Source: Myxococcus dinghuensis (GTDB lineage Bacteria; Myxococcota; Myxococcia; Myxococcales; Myxococcaceae). From it: a DNA stretch of 64,000 bases. A program made the position numbers and the translations under genes. The notes beneath the pieces were generated by a model, which was given only the letters and a program-made list of their open reading frames with translations, did no database searches and was not told the origin of the DNA. The stretch covers positions 62,001-126,000 of the forward strand of contig NZ_JAKCFB010000024.1 of NCBI RefSeq assembly GCF_024198235.1, in the 5' to 3' direction. Shown here in pieces: positions 1 through 8,725 of the stretch. Numbering within the stretch: the first letter of the stretch is position 1; every line of letters begins with the position of its first letter.

Positions 1-35
1 GCGCGCAGATTGACGAGGACTGCGATGTCACTCAT
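1..35 (-). CDS. Possible 5' end of a leftward gene, cut by window edge
   Basis: An ATG on the minus strand at 35-33 opens a frame to the window edge, reading MSDIAVLVNLRA. Only about 11 residues are visible. The run of small hydrophobic residues followed by N-L-R-A resembles the start of diacylglycerol kinase-type proteins, but that is a guess from a very short stretch. A purine-rich GGGGAAAG lies about 12 bases upstream. It would be divergent from the lipoprotein gene at 586. Confidence 0.3.
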   Translation of the reverse strand, partial: MSDIAVLVNLR

Positions 36-585
36 GGAGGGCGGACTTTCCCCAGGCTGTGTCATGGCCCGGTCACGGCGACGCGGGGCGGGCCACCCCG
101 TGACATGAATGTGTCCTGAGGACCCGGAGTGCGGGGAGCGAGCGGACTCGGGATGCCTGGGGAGGCTGCCGCCGACCCGGAATGGCCACTGGCGGCGAGG
201 ACGGGTCCGACACTCGGAGTGCGGGTCCGACAGCGGGAATCCCCAGGCAGGGGCCCTCCCGACGCGCTTCATGGCCGGCCTCCAGGGGTGAGGGGTGCTC
301 GTCGCGGCGCTCCTGGGGAAGATGGGGATGGGGGCGGGCAACGCCCCGGCCCACCCCGAGCCCCCTCGGACACCAGGCGGTGGAGCCAGCGCTGATCGCG
401 GACGGGGGCGTCCAGGGCCAGGACGGAGACCTGGGGTTCCAGCGGGAGTGGAACGAGGTCGAAGTGTCCGACAAGGGGTTGGAATCACTGGGCCTGGGGG
501 TGGTTTGGAGCGAGGGGACGAGGGCTGGTATGAGCCCGCGACCGTGCACCAGGCAACGGAACGTGGCCTGCACAGCCCCCGAACG
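36..585. other. Upstream region without a supported gene
   Basis: About 550 bases lie between the possible leftward start and the lipoprotein ATG at 586. A plus-strand frame is open from a GTG at 295 into the lipoprotein gene, but its product is Arg/Gly/Pro-rich with no signal peptide, so I read it as chance extension in GC-rich DNA. No convincing promoter, hairpin or RNA gene was seen. Confidence 0.4.
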
Positions 586-2382
586 ATGACCCTCACACGA
601 CCCGTCCTGCCGTCCCTGGCGGTGGCCCTCCTGCTGTCCGCCTCCGCGTGCATCGACGTCCCCGGAATCGCCCCACCCAAGGCGGAGGTGCGCATCACCG
701 CGCCCGCGGGGACCGCGCATACGAATGGCGTGCTGGAGGTCCGGTTGGAGCTCACCGGAGACCCGCCCGAGCGCGTGGAGTTGCTCCGGGACGGCGAGCC
801 CTTCGCCACGGTGGAGTCGCCGTATGCGTTCCGTTGGGACACCCGTGAGCTTCCCGAGGGGACGTACCGGCTGACGGCGCGCGCGGTGTTCGGGGAGACG
901 CCGTTCACCAGCGAGGAGCGGCAAGTGGTCGTGGACCGGACGGCGCCGCAGGTGGTGTCCCGGAGTCCCACGGCCGGCGCCACGGAGGTGTGGGTGAAGA
1001 GTCCCATCCAGGCCGTGTTCTCCGAGCCCCTGCTGGCGAGCACCGTGACGGACGACTCCGTGCGCCTCACCGTGGGGGATGTGGAGGTCGCGCGGACCGT
1101 GTCGCTGTCGGCGGATGGAAGGACGGTGACGGTTTCTCCCAACGCGCCCCCCACCGCCCCTGCTCCAGGGAGTCTCACGCTGGCGGCGACGCTGACGGAC
1201 CTGGCGGGGAACACACTCGTGGACGCCACGGCGCCGTGGTCGTGGACCTATGCGGCCGTCAAGCTCGTTCCGGTCGGGGAGCCACTGGCCCGCCCCGCGG
1301 GCACGGATGCCGCGTTCACGATGGCCTTCACCACCGACAAGCGGGGGCGAGGCATCATCGCGAGAGTCGACCGCACGGGTTACGAGCACAGCCTACGCAT
1401 CATTCAGCAGGACGACACCGGTAGCTGGTCCCAGCTCGGAAGCGACATGGCCTCCAGAGGTTCTGACTATGAGCCATACAGCATCAACCTGAAGACCGAC
1501 CCTGTCACTGACCTCCCAATCGTCGCCTGGCATGAAGGCAATGGCAGCAACGAATCCGAGCTCATCTACGTCGCACGCTGGAACGGTAGTAGCTGGCAAC
1601 CTCTCGGGAACCCGGGAATCACTTCCGCGAGTGTCTTCTCGAGAGACCCCGTCATGGAGATAGACGCCGCCGGACGACCGCTCGTTGCGGTCTCCAACGA
1701 CAATGAGCAGACCACGGAGGTCCACCAGTGGTCTGGTACCGCGTGGAAGTTGCTTGGCGACGCCATCGGTCCGGACCACGGATTCACCCGCACCACGCCT
1801 CTTTCACTCATCCTCAAGCAATCCCAACATCCGCTGATCGCCCTGGCAGGAACCAGCCCCGACAACTCGGGGCTCTACGTCTTCGAATGGACCGGCACCG
1901 CCTGGCGACTCCTCGATGGACAGACACTTGCACAGGTCAAGCTCCCCGGCAGCGCTACCCGGGCCTCGAACATCGTTTTCGCGCTCGATGACCAACAACG
2001 GCCGACACTTGCATGGCTCGGTTCTGCCGGCGGACTGGGCGGGTACCAGGTCTTTTCCTATTCATGGGACGGGAAGAACTGGACCGAGCGATGTACCGCC
2101 CTCCCCCTCCTAGGGATTTCCAGCCAGCCCGATTCGTACTTTGGCTTCAGCAAGGGTTCACTCTGGTTCGCATGGAGCCATCCGGGAGCCTCGAGCTTCC
2201 GCATCGAGCACTGCTCGCGCTCGACCTGGTCCTTCTTCGCGGGGGACAACGACTTGGTCTCCCCCCGAGCTCCAGTGAAGACACTGACCGCGTTCTCGGC
2301 GTCAGAGTCCCACCTCTTCCATGCTGTCGGCCTGATGGATGGTGGCGACAGCGTGCTCATCCGCCCCAGCGTCAACCAGTGA
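586..2382 (+). CDS. Ig-like domain lipoprotein
   Basis: This is a predicted 598-residue lipoprotein. A hydrophobic segment ends in a lipobox with Cys22 (S-A-S-A-C). The start at 586 places this signal at the N-terminus; upstream in-frame starts would bury it. Residues about 40-110 and 115-220 look like two bacterial Ig-like domains; the second has the S-P-x2-G-A-T-E-V opening of SbsA/Big-type domains. The rest is a repetitive beta-rich region with motifs such as W-x-G-T-A-W-x-L-L, suggesting a propeller-like fold. The stop is 21 bases before the next gene's ATG, so the two are probably co-transcribed. From about 1380 onward base composition is visibly less GC-rich than in the first half. The function is unknown; a surface or periplasmic binding role is likely. 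Confidence 0.75.
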   Translation: MTLTRPVLPSLAVALLLSASACIDVPGIAPPKAEVRITAPAGTAHTNGVLEVRLELTGDPPERVELLRDGEPFATVESPYAFRWDTRELPEGTYRLTARAVFGETPFTSEERQVVVDRTAPQVVSRSPTAGATEVWVKSPIQAVFSEPLLASTVTDDSVRLTVGDVEVARTVSLSADGRTVTVSPNAPPTAPAPGSLTLAATLTDLAGNTLVDATAPWSWTYAAVKLVPVGEPLARPAGTDAAFTMAFTTDKRGRGIIARVDRTGYEHSLRIIQQDDTGSWSQLGSDMASRGSDYEPYSINLKTDPVTDLPIVAWHEGNGSNESELIYVARWNGSSWQPLGNPGITSASVFSRDPVMEIDAAGRPLVAVSNDNEQTTEVHQWSGTAWKLLGDAIGPDHGFTRTTPLSLILKQSQHPLIALAGTSPDNSGLYVFEWTGTAWRLLDGQTLAQVKLPGSATRASNIVFALDDQQRPTLAWLGSAGGLGGYQVFSYSWDGKNWTERCTALPLLGISSQPDSYFGFSKGSLWFAWSHPGASSFRIEHCSRSTWSFFAGDNDLVSPRAPVKTLTAFSASESHLFHAVGLMDGGDSVLIRPSVNQ

Positions 2383-2403
2383 CTTCGCGGAGTGCCACTC
2401 ATC

Positions 2404-3957
2404 ATGCCAATCCCCACCTCCAGCACATCCCCCAGAGCGAGCGTGCTCCTGTCCATTTTGGTGGCAGCCATTCCACTCACGAGCACGGCCGTTCCCCGTC
2501 GACTGGTCATCGCGGCTGGTGACTGCAAGGACGCCGAACTGAGCAGCCAGGCCAATGCCTTCCTCGGCGCGTTGACCTCTCGCCCGGAGCAGGATGTCCA
2601 GAGCGCGAGTGCATTCAGTGAGCGCCTCTTCCCGCAGCCGACCAAGAGCTACGAAGACATCCAGCGTCAGCTCGACACCGCCCAGGACCACTTCTACGAG
2701 AACCGCAACGGCAAGGCGGCCCAGGCGGTCGACGAGGCCCTCCAGCAGATCGGTCGACTCCCCGTGGGGGAGGGACGCTGGAAGCTCTACGTGAGCGCCC
2801 AGCTCCTCCACGGGCTGAACTACCGCGCCATGAACAAGGCGAAGGAGAGCGACGCGGCGTTCCGCAACGTGCTGCGACTCCAGCCCACCCACGAGTTGGA
2901 CCCCGAGTACTTCGCGCCCTCCGTGCGCCAAGGCTTCGACAAGTTGAAGAAGGAGCTTCCGCGCACGCGGAAGGTCAAGCTGTCCGTGAAGTCCACCCTT
3001 CCCTCATCGGACGTCTACCTGGATGGGCTCAAGGTGGGGCAGACGCCGCTGATGCTCGACCTGTTGGCGGGGACCTACGACCTGACCCTCATGAAGGGGG
3101 ACGCCCTCAGCTTCCCCCGACAGATCCAGGTCCAAGGAGCGGACACGCCCATGCTGGTCGACCTGGCCTACGAGGGTTCGGTCTCCGCGAGCCCGTTCCC
3201 GTGTCTCACCACGGGAGAAGGCAGTGACGAGCGGACGCTCAGCCACGCGGTCCGGCTCGGTGGCACCCTGGGCGTCGAGGAGGTCATCGTCGTCCGGCTG
3301 GAGCATCCCAGCAGTGGACCGAAGTGGTTCGCGGCCACCGTGCTCAACGTCGAGGGAGGCCAGAAGCTGCGCGAAGGAGGTTTCAAGACACAGGGGCTCG
3401 ATGCCCCCGCCGAGGCCCTCTCCGCGCTCGTGGACTTCGTGACCACCGGACGCTCTCCGTCGAGCCTCGTGGTGATGAACTCGAACGGCCGCGCCCCCTG
3501 GGAACAGCCCGCTCCCGCCGACAAACCGGGCCCCACACACGCGAGCGGGATGGACATCAGCGCGCCCGACCTGCTCACGGACAACGTCTCGACGACCAGG
3601 ACCTCGTCGCCCCCGACACTGCGCGTGGCTTCCTACGTCCTCGTCGGCGCGGGGGCCGCGGCGCTCGGTGGAGCGGGCGTCGTGCGTCTGCTCGCGCAGA
3701 AGGACGCGGACGCGCTCAACAAGCGCCTGAACAACGGGCGAATCCTCTCCACGGACCAGGAGGCGCTGAGGCTGCGAGACGCCCTCGTCCAGAAGAGCAA
3801 CCTGCTCACGGGATTGCTCGTGGGGGGCGGAGCCTCCGTTGCGGCGGGCGCCGTGTTCTACCTGCTCGCTCCCGACTCGTCCCCTTCGCGTCCTGTCTCG
3901 GTGGACGTCGCGGTCGACGGGGCTGGCCTCGCCGCGAGCGTCAGCGGCCAGTTCTGA
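2404..3957 (+). CDS. PEGA-domain membrane protein with TPR-like region
   Basis: The protein has about 517 residues from ATG 2404; a GTG at 2392 is a possible alternative. An N-terminal hydrophobic stretch acts as signal or anchor. Residues about 80-180 are helical and TPR-like, including the 'DAAFRNVLRLQP' type of repeat. Residues about 190-255 match the PEGA pattern (VYLDG-x-KVGQTP-L, then L-x-AG-x-YDLTL). Two hydrophobic segments near the C-terminus, each with many Gly/Ala, look like transmembrane helices. PEGA proteins are common in myxobacteria and are usually envelope-associated. It follows the lipoprotein at 586 by only 21 bases and is probably in the same operon. The precise role is unknown. 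Confidence 0.75.
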   Translation: MPIPTSSTSPRASVLLSILVAAIPLTSTAVPRRLVIAAGDCKDAELSSQANAFLGALTSRPEQDVQSASAFSERLFPQPTKSYEDIQRQLDTAQDHFYENRNGKAAQAVDEALQQIGRLPVGEGRWKLYVSAQLLHGLNYRAMNKAKESDAAFRNVLRLQPTHELDPEYFAPSVRQGFDKLKKELPRTRKVKLSVKSTLPSSDVYLDGLKVGQTPLMLDLLAGTYDLTLMKGDALSFPRQIQVQGADTPMLVDLAYEGSVSASPFPCLTTGEGSDERTLSHAVRLGGTLGVEEVIVVRLEHPSSGPKWFAATVLNVEGGQKLREGGFKTQGLDAPAEALSALVDFVTTGRSPSSLVVMNSNGRAPWEQPAPADKPGPTHASGMDISAPDLLTDNVSTTRTSSPPTLRVASYVLVGAGAAALGGAGVVRLLAQKDADALNKRLNNGRILSTDQEALRLRDALVQKSNLLTGLLVGGGASVAAGAVFYLLAPDSSPSRPVSVDVAVDGAGLAASVSGQF

Positions 3958-4067
3958 CGGACGGAGTGCGGGCCTCCACTCCGAGTCGGCTCGCACACCT
4001 GTCTTCTTTTCGGGCCGCGCTTCATCGCTGGCACCACCCCGCCAACCAGCCGCGTAGAGTGCCGCCC

Positions 4068-5483
4068 ATGACGCAAGCCCTACTTGCCCTGCTGCTGGCC
4101 ACGAGTGCCTCCGCCGCCCCGCGCACCCTCCGCGTGGACTACTTCCACACGGGGAACGCGACCGAGGAGCGCTTCAGCCTCGACAAGGTCGTCATCGAGC
4201 CGCTCGCCTGGCCGGGCCATCCCGACCGCACCGTCGATGACACCAACCTCGGCAAGTACCTCTTCGAGGTCCGGGACCGGGACACCAACAAGCTGCTCTT
4301 CTCCCGTGGCTTCGCCTCCATCTATGGAGAGTGGGAGCTCACCACCGAGGCGAAGAGCGAGAACCAGACCTTCCACGAGTCGCTCCGCTTCCCCACGCCG
4401 GAGCGTCCCGTCCAGGTCCTCCTGAAGAAGCGGGATGCCCAGAACGCCTTCCGCGAGGTGTGGTCGTTCATCGTCGACCCGAAGAGCATGTTCGTGGACC
4501 CGTCCTCGCCTCCCGCGCCGGGTCCCGTGCTGAAGCTGCTGGAGAACGGGCCGCCGGAGCAGAAGGTGGACCTGCTCATCCTGGGGGATGGCTACACGGA
4601 GGCCGAGCGCGCCAAGTTCGAGAAGGACGCCCGGCGCATGGTGGACATCCTCTTCACCTTCTCCCCGTTCAAGGAGCGCAAGTCCGACTTCAACGTGTGG
4701 GGGCTGATGCCCGCCGCGGCCCAGTCCGGCATCTCCCGGCCGTCCACGGGCATCCACCGGCGCTCGCCCGTGGGGGCCACCTATGACGCCTTCGGCAGCG
4801 AGCGATACGTGCTCACGTTCGACAACAAGGCGTTCCGCGAGCTGTCCGCCTTCGCGCCCTACGAGTTCGTGGAGATCCTCGCGAACGGCAACACCTACGG
4901 AGGCGGTGGCATCTTCGGCCTCTACGGCACCGTGGCCGCCGACAGCCTTTGGGCGCCCTACGTGTTCGTCCACGAGTTCGGGCACCACTTCGCCGGCCTC
5001 GCCGACGAGTACTACACCTCCGAGAACGTCTACGCGCCCAGTGCGGACCGGCTGGAGCCCTGGGAGAAGAACGTCACCGCCCTGAAGGACCCGGAGCAGC
5101 TCAAGTGGAAGCACCTCGTCGCTCCCGGGACGCCGCTGCCCACGCCCTGGAGCAAGGAGGAGTACGAGACCCACTCCAACAACGTGCAGAAGCAGCGCAA
5201 GCAGGTGAGGGCCGAGCGCAAGCCCGAGTCGGAGATGGACGCGCTCTTCATCTCCCAGCGCGACTGGGAGGAGAAGTTCCTCTCCACCCAGAAGTACTCC
5301 GGCAAGGTGGGCGCCTTCGAGGGCGCGAACTACGAGGCCCGGGGTTACTACCGACCCCAGCTCGACTGCGTGATGTTCACGCGAGACCGCGTCCCCTTCT
5401 GCGCGGTGTGTCAGAGCGCGATCTCCCAGGTCATCGACCTTTACGCGGGTTCGAAGCCCCAGAAGCCACGCAAGACTCCCTGA
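4068..5483 (+). CDS. M64-family zinc metallopeptidase (IgA peptidase M64-like)
   Basis: This is a 471-residue exported protein. The signal peptide is short and ends at A-S-A-A around residue 17. The zinc site H-E-F-G-H is at 302-306 and continues H-F-A-G-L-A-D-E-Y, the extended signature of family M64. Upstream, 'VDLLILGDGYT' is the conserved first block of the family and precedes the E-x-F-x-x-D segment. The N-terminal 130 residues form a beta-rich domain typical of bacterial M64 proteins. The ATG at 4068 is chosen because it puts the signal peptide at the N-terminus. Some M64 members cleave IgA, but in a soil predator a secreted digestive role is more likely (inference). It appears monocistronic. 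Confidence 0.9.
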   Translation: MTQALLALLLATSASAAPRTLRVDYFHTGNATEERFSLDKVVIEPLAWPGHPDRTVDDTNLGKYLFEVRDRDTNKLLFSRGFASIYGEWELTTEAKSENQTFHESLRFPTPERPVQVLLKKRDAQNAFREVWSFIVDPKSMFVDPSSPPAPGPVLKLLENGPPEQKVDLLILGDGYTEAERAKFEKDARRMVDILFTFSPFKERKSDFNVWGLMPAAAQSGISRPSTGIHRRSPVGATYDAFGSERYVLTFDNKAFRELSAFAPYEFVEILANGNTYGGGGIFGLYGTVAADSLWAPYVFVHEFGHHFAGLADEYYTSENVYAPSADRLEPWEKNVTALKDPEQLKWKHLVAPGTPLPTPWSKEEYETHSNNVQKQRKQVRAERKPESEMDALFISQRDWEEKFLSTQKYSGKVGAFEGANYEARGYYRPQLDCVMFTRDRVPFCAVCQSAISQVIDLYAGSKPQKPRKTP

Positions 5484-5607
5484 AAACCAGCCATTCCAAG
5501 GCATTCCTGCGTGACATGCCTGTGTCAGCAGGGGAGCCCAGATGGATCCTCTCCAGGTTCAGGTGTAAGGGGGGCAGGTCACAACCTGCATCCCTGGAGG
5601 GGACCTC

Positions 5608-8556
5608 ATGCTGAAGCGAAACTGGCTTCCAGCTCTCATGACCGCCGTGCTCGTCACGCTGGGCACGGGCTGTGGAGACGAGTGCGTCGACGAGTTCGAC
5701 TGTCGTAACGACAAGGGCCAGCCGGCCGAAGGCAAGAAGTGGACCTGCAACGAGGGCTCCTGCGAGCAGGAGAACGTGGACGTCACGCCGACGCCCGACG
5801 GTGGATCTGACGGCGGCACCACCGACGGTGGCACCACTGACGGCGGGACGACCGATGGTGGCACCACCGACGGCGGCACGACGGACGGTGGGACGACCGA
5901 TGGTGGCACCGACGGCGGCACCGAGCCTGTGACCTGCACCCCGGCCTGCGCGTCGGGTGAGATTTGCGACACCAGCTCTGGCGTGGGCGTGTGCAAGACG
6001 TGCCGTGACACGGCCACGGGCACCGGTCAGGACGAGGGCTGCTCCGAGACGGCGCCCATCTGCAACATCGCCGCGTCGGGCGGCAAGGGCGCTTGCAAGG
6101 CCTGCACGGACACCGCCACGGGCGCGGGCCAGGACAACGGCTGCTCCGCCTCGGCCCCCATCTGCGACACCACCGCGAACAGCGGCGTGGGCGTGTGCAA
6201 GGCCTGTGCGGACACCGCCACGGGCGCGGGCCAGGACAACGGCTGCTCCGCCTCGGCCCCCATCTGCGACACCGCCGCGAACAACGGCGCGGGCGCGTGC
6301 ACGACCTGCTCGGACACCGCCACGGGCGCCGGCCAGGACAACGGCTGCTCCGCCTCGGCCCCCATCTGCGACACCGCCGCGAACAACGGCGCGGGCGCGT
6401 GCAAGGCCTGCATGGATACCGCGACGACCCCGGATCTGGGCTGCACGTCCCCCACCAACATCTGCGACACCGCCGCGAACAACGGCGTGGGCCAGTGCAA
6501 GGTGTGCGCGGTGATCAGCGGGGAGACCGAGGGCTGCCAGGGCAACCAGACCTGCAACGCCGAGGGCACCGCTTGCGAGGGCTGCGCGGACAACTCCTCC
6601 TGCTCCGCCGAGACCCCGGTGTGCCGCACCGACACCGAGCCGACCGTCTGCGTCGAGTGCACGAGCGACAACGCGGGCCGCTGCGACGCGGGCAGGCCTG
6701 TCTGCAATGCCAACAACCTGTGTGGCTGCACGGACAACACCCAGTGCGCCGCTGTCCCCGACAGCAACCGCGACGTCTGCAACACCTCCGCCAACAATGG
6801 CCGTGGTGAGTGCGCGGTGTGCATCACCAACGCGGAGTGCACGGACCCGAACCGCCCCAGCTGCGACAACGGGACCGCGTGCGTGTGCCACACCAACAGC
6901 GACTGTGGCCTGACCCAGGTGTGCAACACCAACACGGGCGCCTGCGAGGCCTCCGGTGGCACGCCCGCCGACACGAGCACCCAGATTACCGCGGTCCTGA
7001 ATGCAGCGGCTGGGGACGTGAGCCTCCTCATCAATGGTGCGTTCGTCACGTTCATCAAGCCGACCGTCACCGGCAGCGCCGAGGTCAGCGGCTTCTTCCT
7101 CCAGGCGGAGGCCAATGGCCCCGCGGTGTACGTCTCCGACGCCACCGCGCTGGGGCAGGTCGCCGTGGGTGACCGCGTCGACCTGACCGTCACCCAGCGT
7201 TCCGATCCCACCACCACGGGTACGGCGGGCATGCGGATCGCCCTCGCCGTGACCAACCTCTCGGTCATCAGCCGTGGGCATCCGGTCCAGAATCTGTCGA
7301 CTGCGACGCCCGCGGGCCTGAAGGCCGACGTCTCGGCCGCGACCGATCTGGCCACCGCAGACACCTACGAGTCCAAGCTCGTGTCTTTCTCGGGGAGCAT
7401 CGCCGGCGCGGCTGGCGGCTCGGGTGCTGGCTTCACTGGTTTCCCCATCACCACGGCTGGAATGCAGGCGACCGCCACCAACCTCCGGCTGCGCGTGCCC
7501 AGCACGCTCGTGAGCGACCTGGAGGTCGTTCAGGGATGCCAGTTCACCGTGACCACGGGAGCGACGTGGCGCTTCAACGCCGTGACGCAGCCGTCTGTCT
7601 TCAACTCCTCGCAGTTCAGCGTGAACTGCCCGGCGCCCAAGCTCGTCTCGGCGGCGGCGCGCAGCGCGACGTCGGTGCTGCTCACGTTCGACCGCAAGAT
7701 CGCGCCCGCGTCCGTGCAGGCCTCTGATTTCAGCATCAACGGCCTCACCATCACGGAGGCTTCCGTTGATGGGCTGAGCGTGCTCCTCACCACGGCGTCC
7801 CAGATCAGCGGGAACGACTACACCGCGACGGTGTCGGGTGAAGTGCTCGACCTCGCGGGCAAGCCTGTTGCCGCTCCGAACAACACCGCGGCGTTCAAGG
7901 GCTACCGCGCCACGGCCGTGCTTCGCATCACGGAGGTGCAGCCCAACATGTCCGGCAGTAAGGACCTGGTGGAACTCGTGGCCCTGACGGGTGGCTCGAC
8001 GAACGGGATTGTCCTCCAGCAGGACGTGAATTCGCCCACGGTGCTCGCCACGTTCCCCGACATCACGGTCGCGGCCAACGACATCATCGTCGTGCACATC
8101 GCCGAGGCGACCACGTACGAGAGTGAGACCACTTCCAAGACCCAGTTCCCGACCGAAACGAACCCGGTGAACTACGACACCGCCTGGGACATCAAGGGCG
8201 GGGCCACCGGTATCACCTTCTCCAGCCGCATCGTGCTGGTGAAGAGCGCCGCCGGGGACATCATGGACGCGGTTCCGTTCGCCAGGACTGCGGGCACTCC
8301 TCCCGCAGCGTTCCCTGGCAATGTGCAGGCCATCCAGGCTGCGGGGCAGTGGCTGCCCGCCGACTGCGGCGGCGCGCTCTGCACCACGAACTCTACGCCG
8401 ACCGCTGCCGCGATCTCCGCGGATTGGTCGAACATCCCGGCCACGGGTTCCGTGACGCCCGCGTCGGTCACCGTGCGCCGCATCAGCACCACGGACACGA
8501 ACACCAAGGACGACTGGGCAGTGGGTGCCCCCTCCTGGGGCGTGGCCAACCCGTAG
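5608..8556 (+). CDS. Large Cys-rich repeat lipoprotein with OB-like, Ig-like and lamin-tail-like regions
   Basis: This is a 982-residue lipoprotein; the lipobox is L-G-T-G-C within the first 25 residues. GGAGGG about 8 bases upstream supports ATG 5608. Order: an acidic Asp-Gly-Gly-Thr linker (about 64-105); Cys-rich repeats, with five near-identical 34-residue units at 129-296 and shorter ones to about 445; a beta-rich region at about 455-600 that resembles the OB-fold region of ExeM-type extracellular nucleases ('GFFLQ', 'GDRVDLTV'); an SbsA-type Ig-like domain at about 675-770; and a C-terminal region opening 'ITEVQPN' and 'DLVELVAL' that resembles a lamin-tail domain. No catalytic site was recognised. 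It lies directly upstream of a lipoprotein carrying the nuclease-type catalytic domain, suggesting linked work on extracellular DNA or other polymers (inference). A U-tailed terminator follows. Confidence 0.75.
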   Translation: MLKRNWLPALMTAVLVTLGTGCGDECVDEFDCRNDKGQPAEGKKWTCNEGSCEQENVDVTPTPDGGSDGGTTDGGTTDGGTTDGGTTDGGTTDGGTTDGGTDGGTEPVTCTPACASGEICDTSSGVGVCKTCRDTATGTGQDEGCSETAPICNIAASGGKGACKACTDTATGAGQDNGCSASAPICDTTANSGVGVCKACADTATGAGQDNGCSASAPICDTAANNGAGACTTCSDTATGAGQDNGCSASAPICDTAANNGAGACKACMDTATTPDLGCTSPTNICDTAANNGVGQCKVCAVISGETEGCQGNQTCNAEGTACEGCADNSSCSAETPVCRTDTEPTVCVECTSDNAGRCDAGRPVCNANNLCGCTDNTQCAAVPDSNRDVCNTSANNGRGECAVCITNAECTDPNRPSCDNGTACVCHTNSDCGLTQVCNTNTGACEASGGTPADTSTQITAVLNAAAGDVSLLINGAFVTFIKPTVTGSAEVSGFFLQAEANGPAVYVSDATALGQVAVGDRVDLTVTQRSDPTTTGTAGMRIALAVTNLSVISRGHPVQNLSTATPAGLKADVSAATDLATADTYESKLVSFSGSIAGAAGGSGAGFTGFPITTAGMQATATNLRLRVPSTLVSDLEVVQGCQFTVTTGATWRFNAVTQPSVFNSSQFSVNCPAPKLVSAAARSATSVLLTFDRKIAPASVQASDFSINGLTITEASVDGLSVLLTTASQISGNDYTATVSGEVLDLAGKPVAAPNNTAAFKGYRATAVLRITEVQPNMSGSKDLVELVALTGGSTNGIVLQQDVNSPTVLATFPDITVAANDIIVVHIAEATTYESETTSKTQFPTETNPVNYDTAWDIKGGATGITFSSRIVLVKSAAGDIMDAVPFARTAGTPPAAFPGNVQAIQAAGQWLPADCGGALCTTNSTPTAAAISADWSNIPATGSVTPASVTVRRISTTDTNTKDDWAVGAPSWGVANP
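5797..5922 (+). repeat. In-frame 15-bp repeats coding Asp-Gly-Gly-Thr-Thr linker
   Basis: About 126 bases of gac-ggt-gg(n)-acc-acc type repeats code a flexible acidic linker just after the lipoprotein N-terminus. Such DGGT linkers are frequent in myxobacterial lipoproteins. Near-identical units make length variation by slippage plausible. Confidence 0.8.
5992..6495 (+). repeat. Five tandem 102-bp repeats coding Cys-rich units
   Basis: Units begin at 5992, 6094, 6196, 6298 and 6400 (the last is slightly shorter). The three central units are nearly identical at DNA level. Each codes a 34-residue block with four Cys and the motif C-S-A-S-A-P-I-C-D-T. The high DNA identity points to recent duplication or gene conversion. 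Confidence 0.85.
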
Positions 8557-8582
8557 TCAGGGGATGAGTCACTGAAACATCC

Positions 8583-8615
8583 GGCCGCGGTCCCTTCGGG
8601 GGCCGCGGCCTTTTT
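8583..8615 (+). terminator. Rho-independent terminator
   Basis: A perfect GGCCGCGG/CCGCGGCC stem extends through a few further pairs to a TTCG-type loop and is followed by five T. It begins 27 bases after the lipoprotein stop at 8556. Confidence 0.8.
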
Positions 8616-8725
8616 CATGCGTCCACGTCACGGCGAGCCCTTGAGTTGCTGTCACCCTGGGTGATTACAGTGCGGACTCTTCCGAGAGCGACGACCTGCT
8701 TCCGCTCTCCTGGATTGGAGCTCCC

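Noticed and set aside
295..585. N-terminal extension of the first lipoprotein
   Set aside because: It would place the signal peptide about 97 residues into the chain; the extension is Gly/Arg/Pro-rich.
5431..8097. Minus-strand open frame of 888 codons opposite the Cys-rich lipoprotein
   Set aside because: Low-complexity Arg/Ala/Gly product mirroring the repeats of the real gene.
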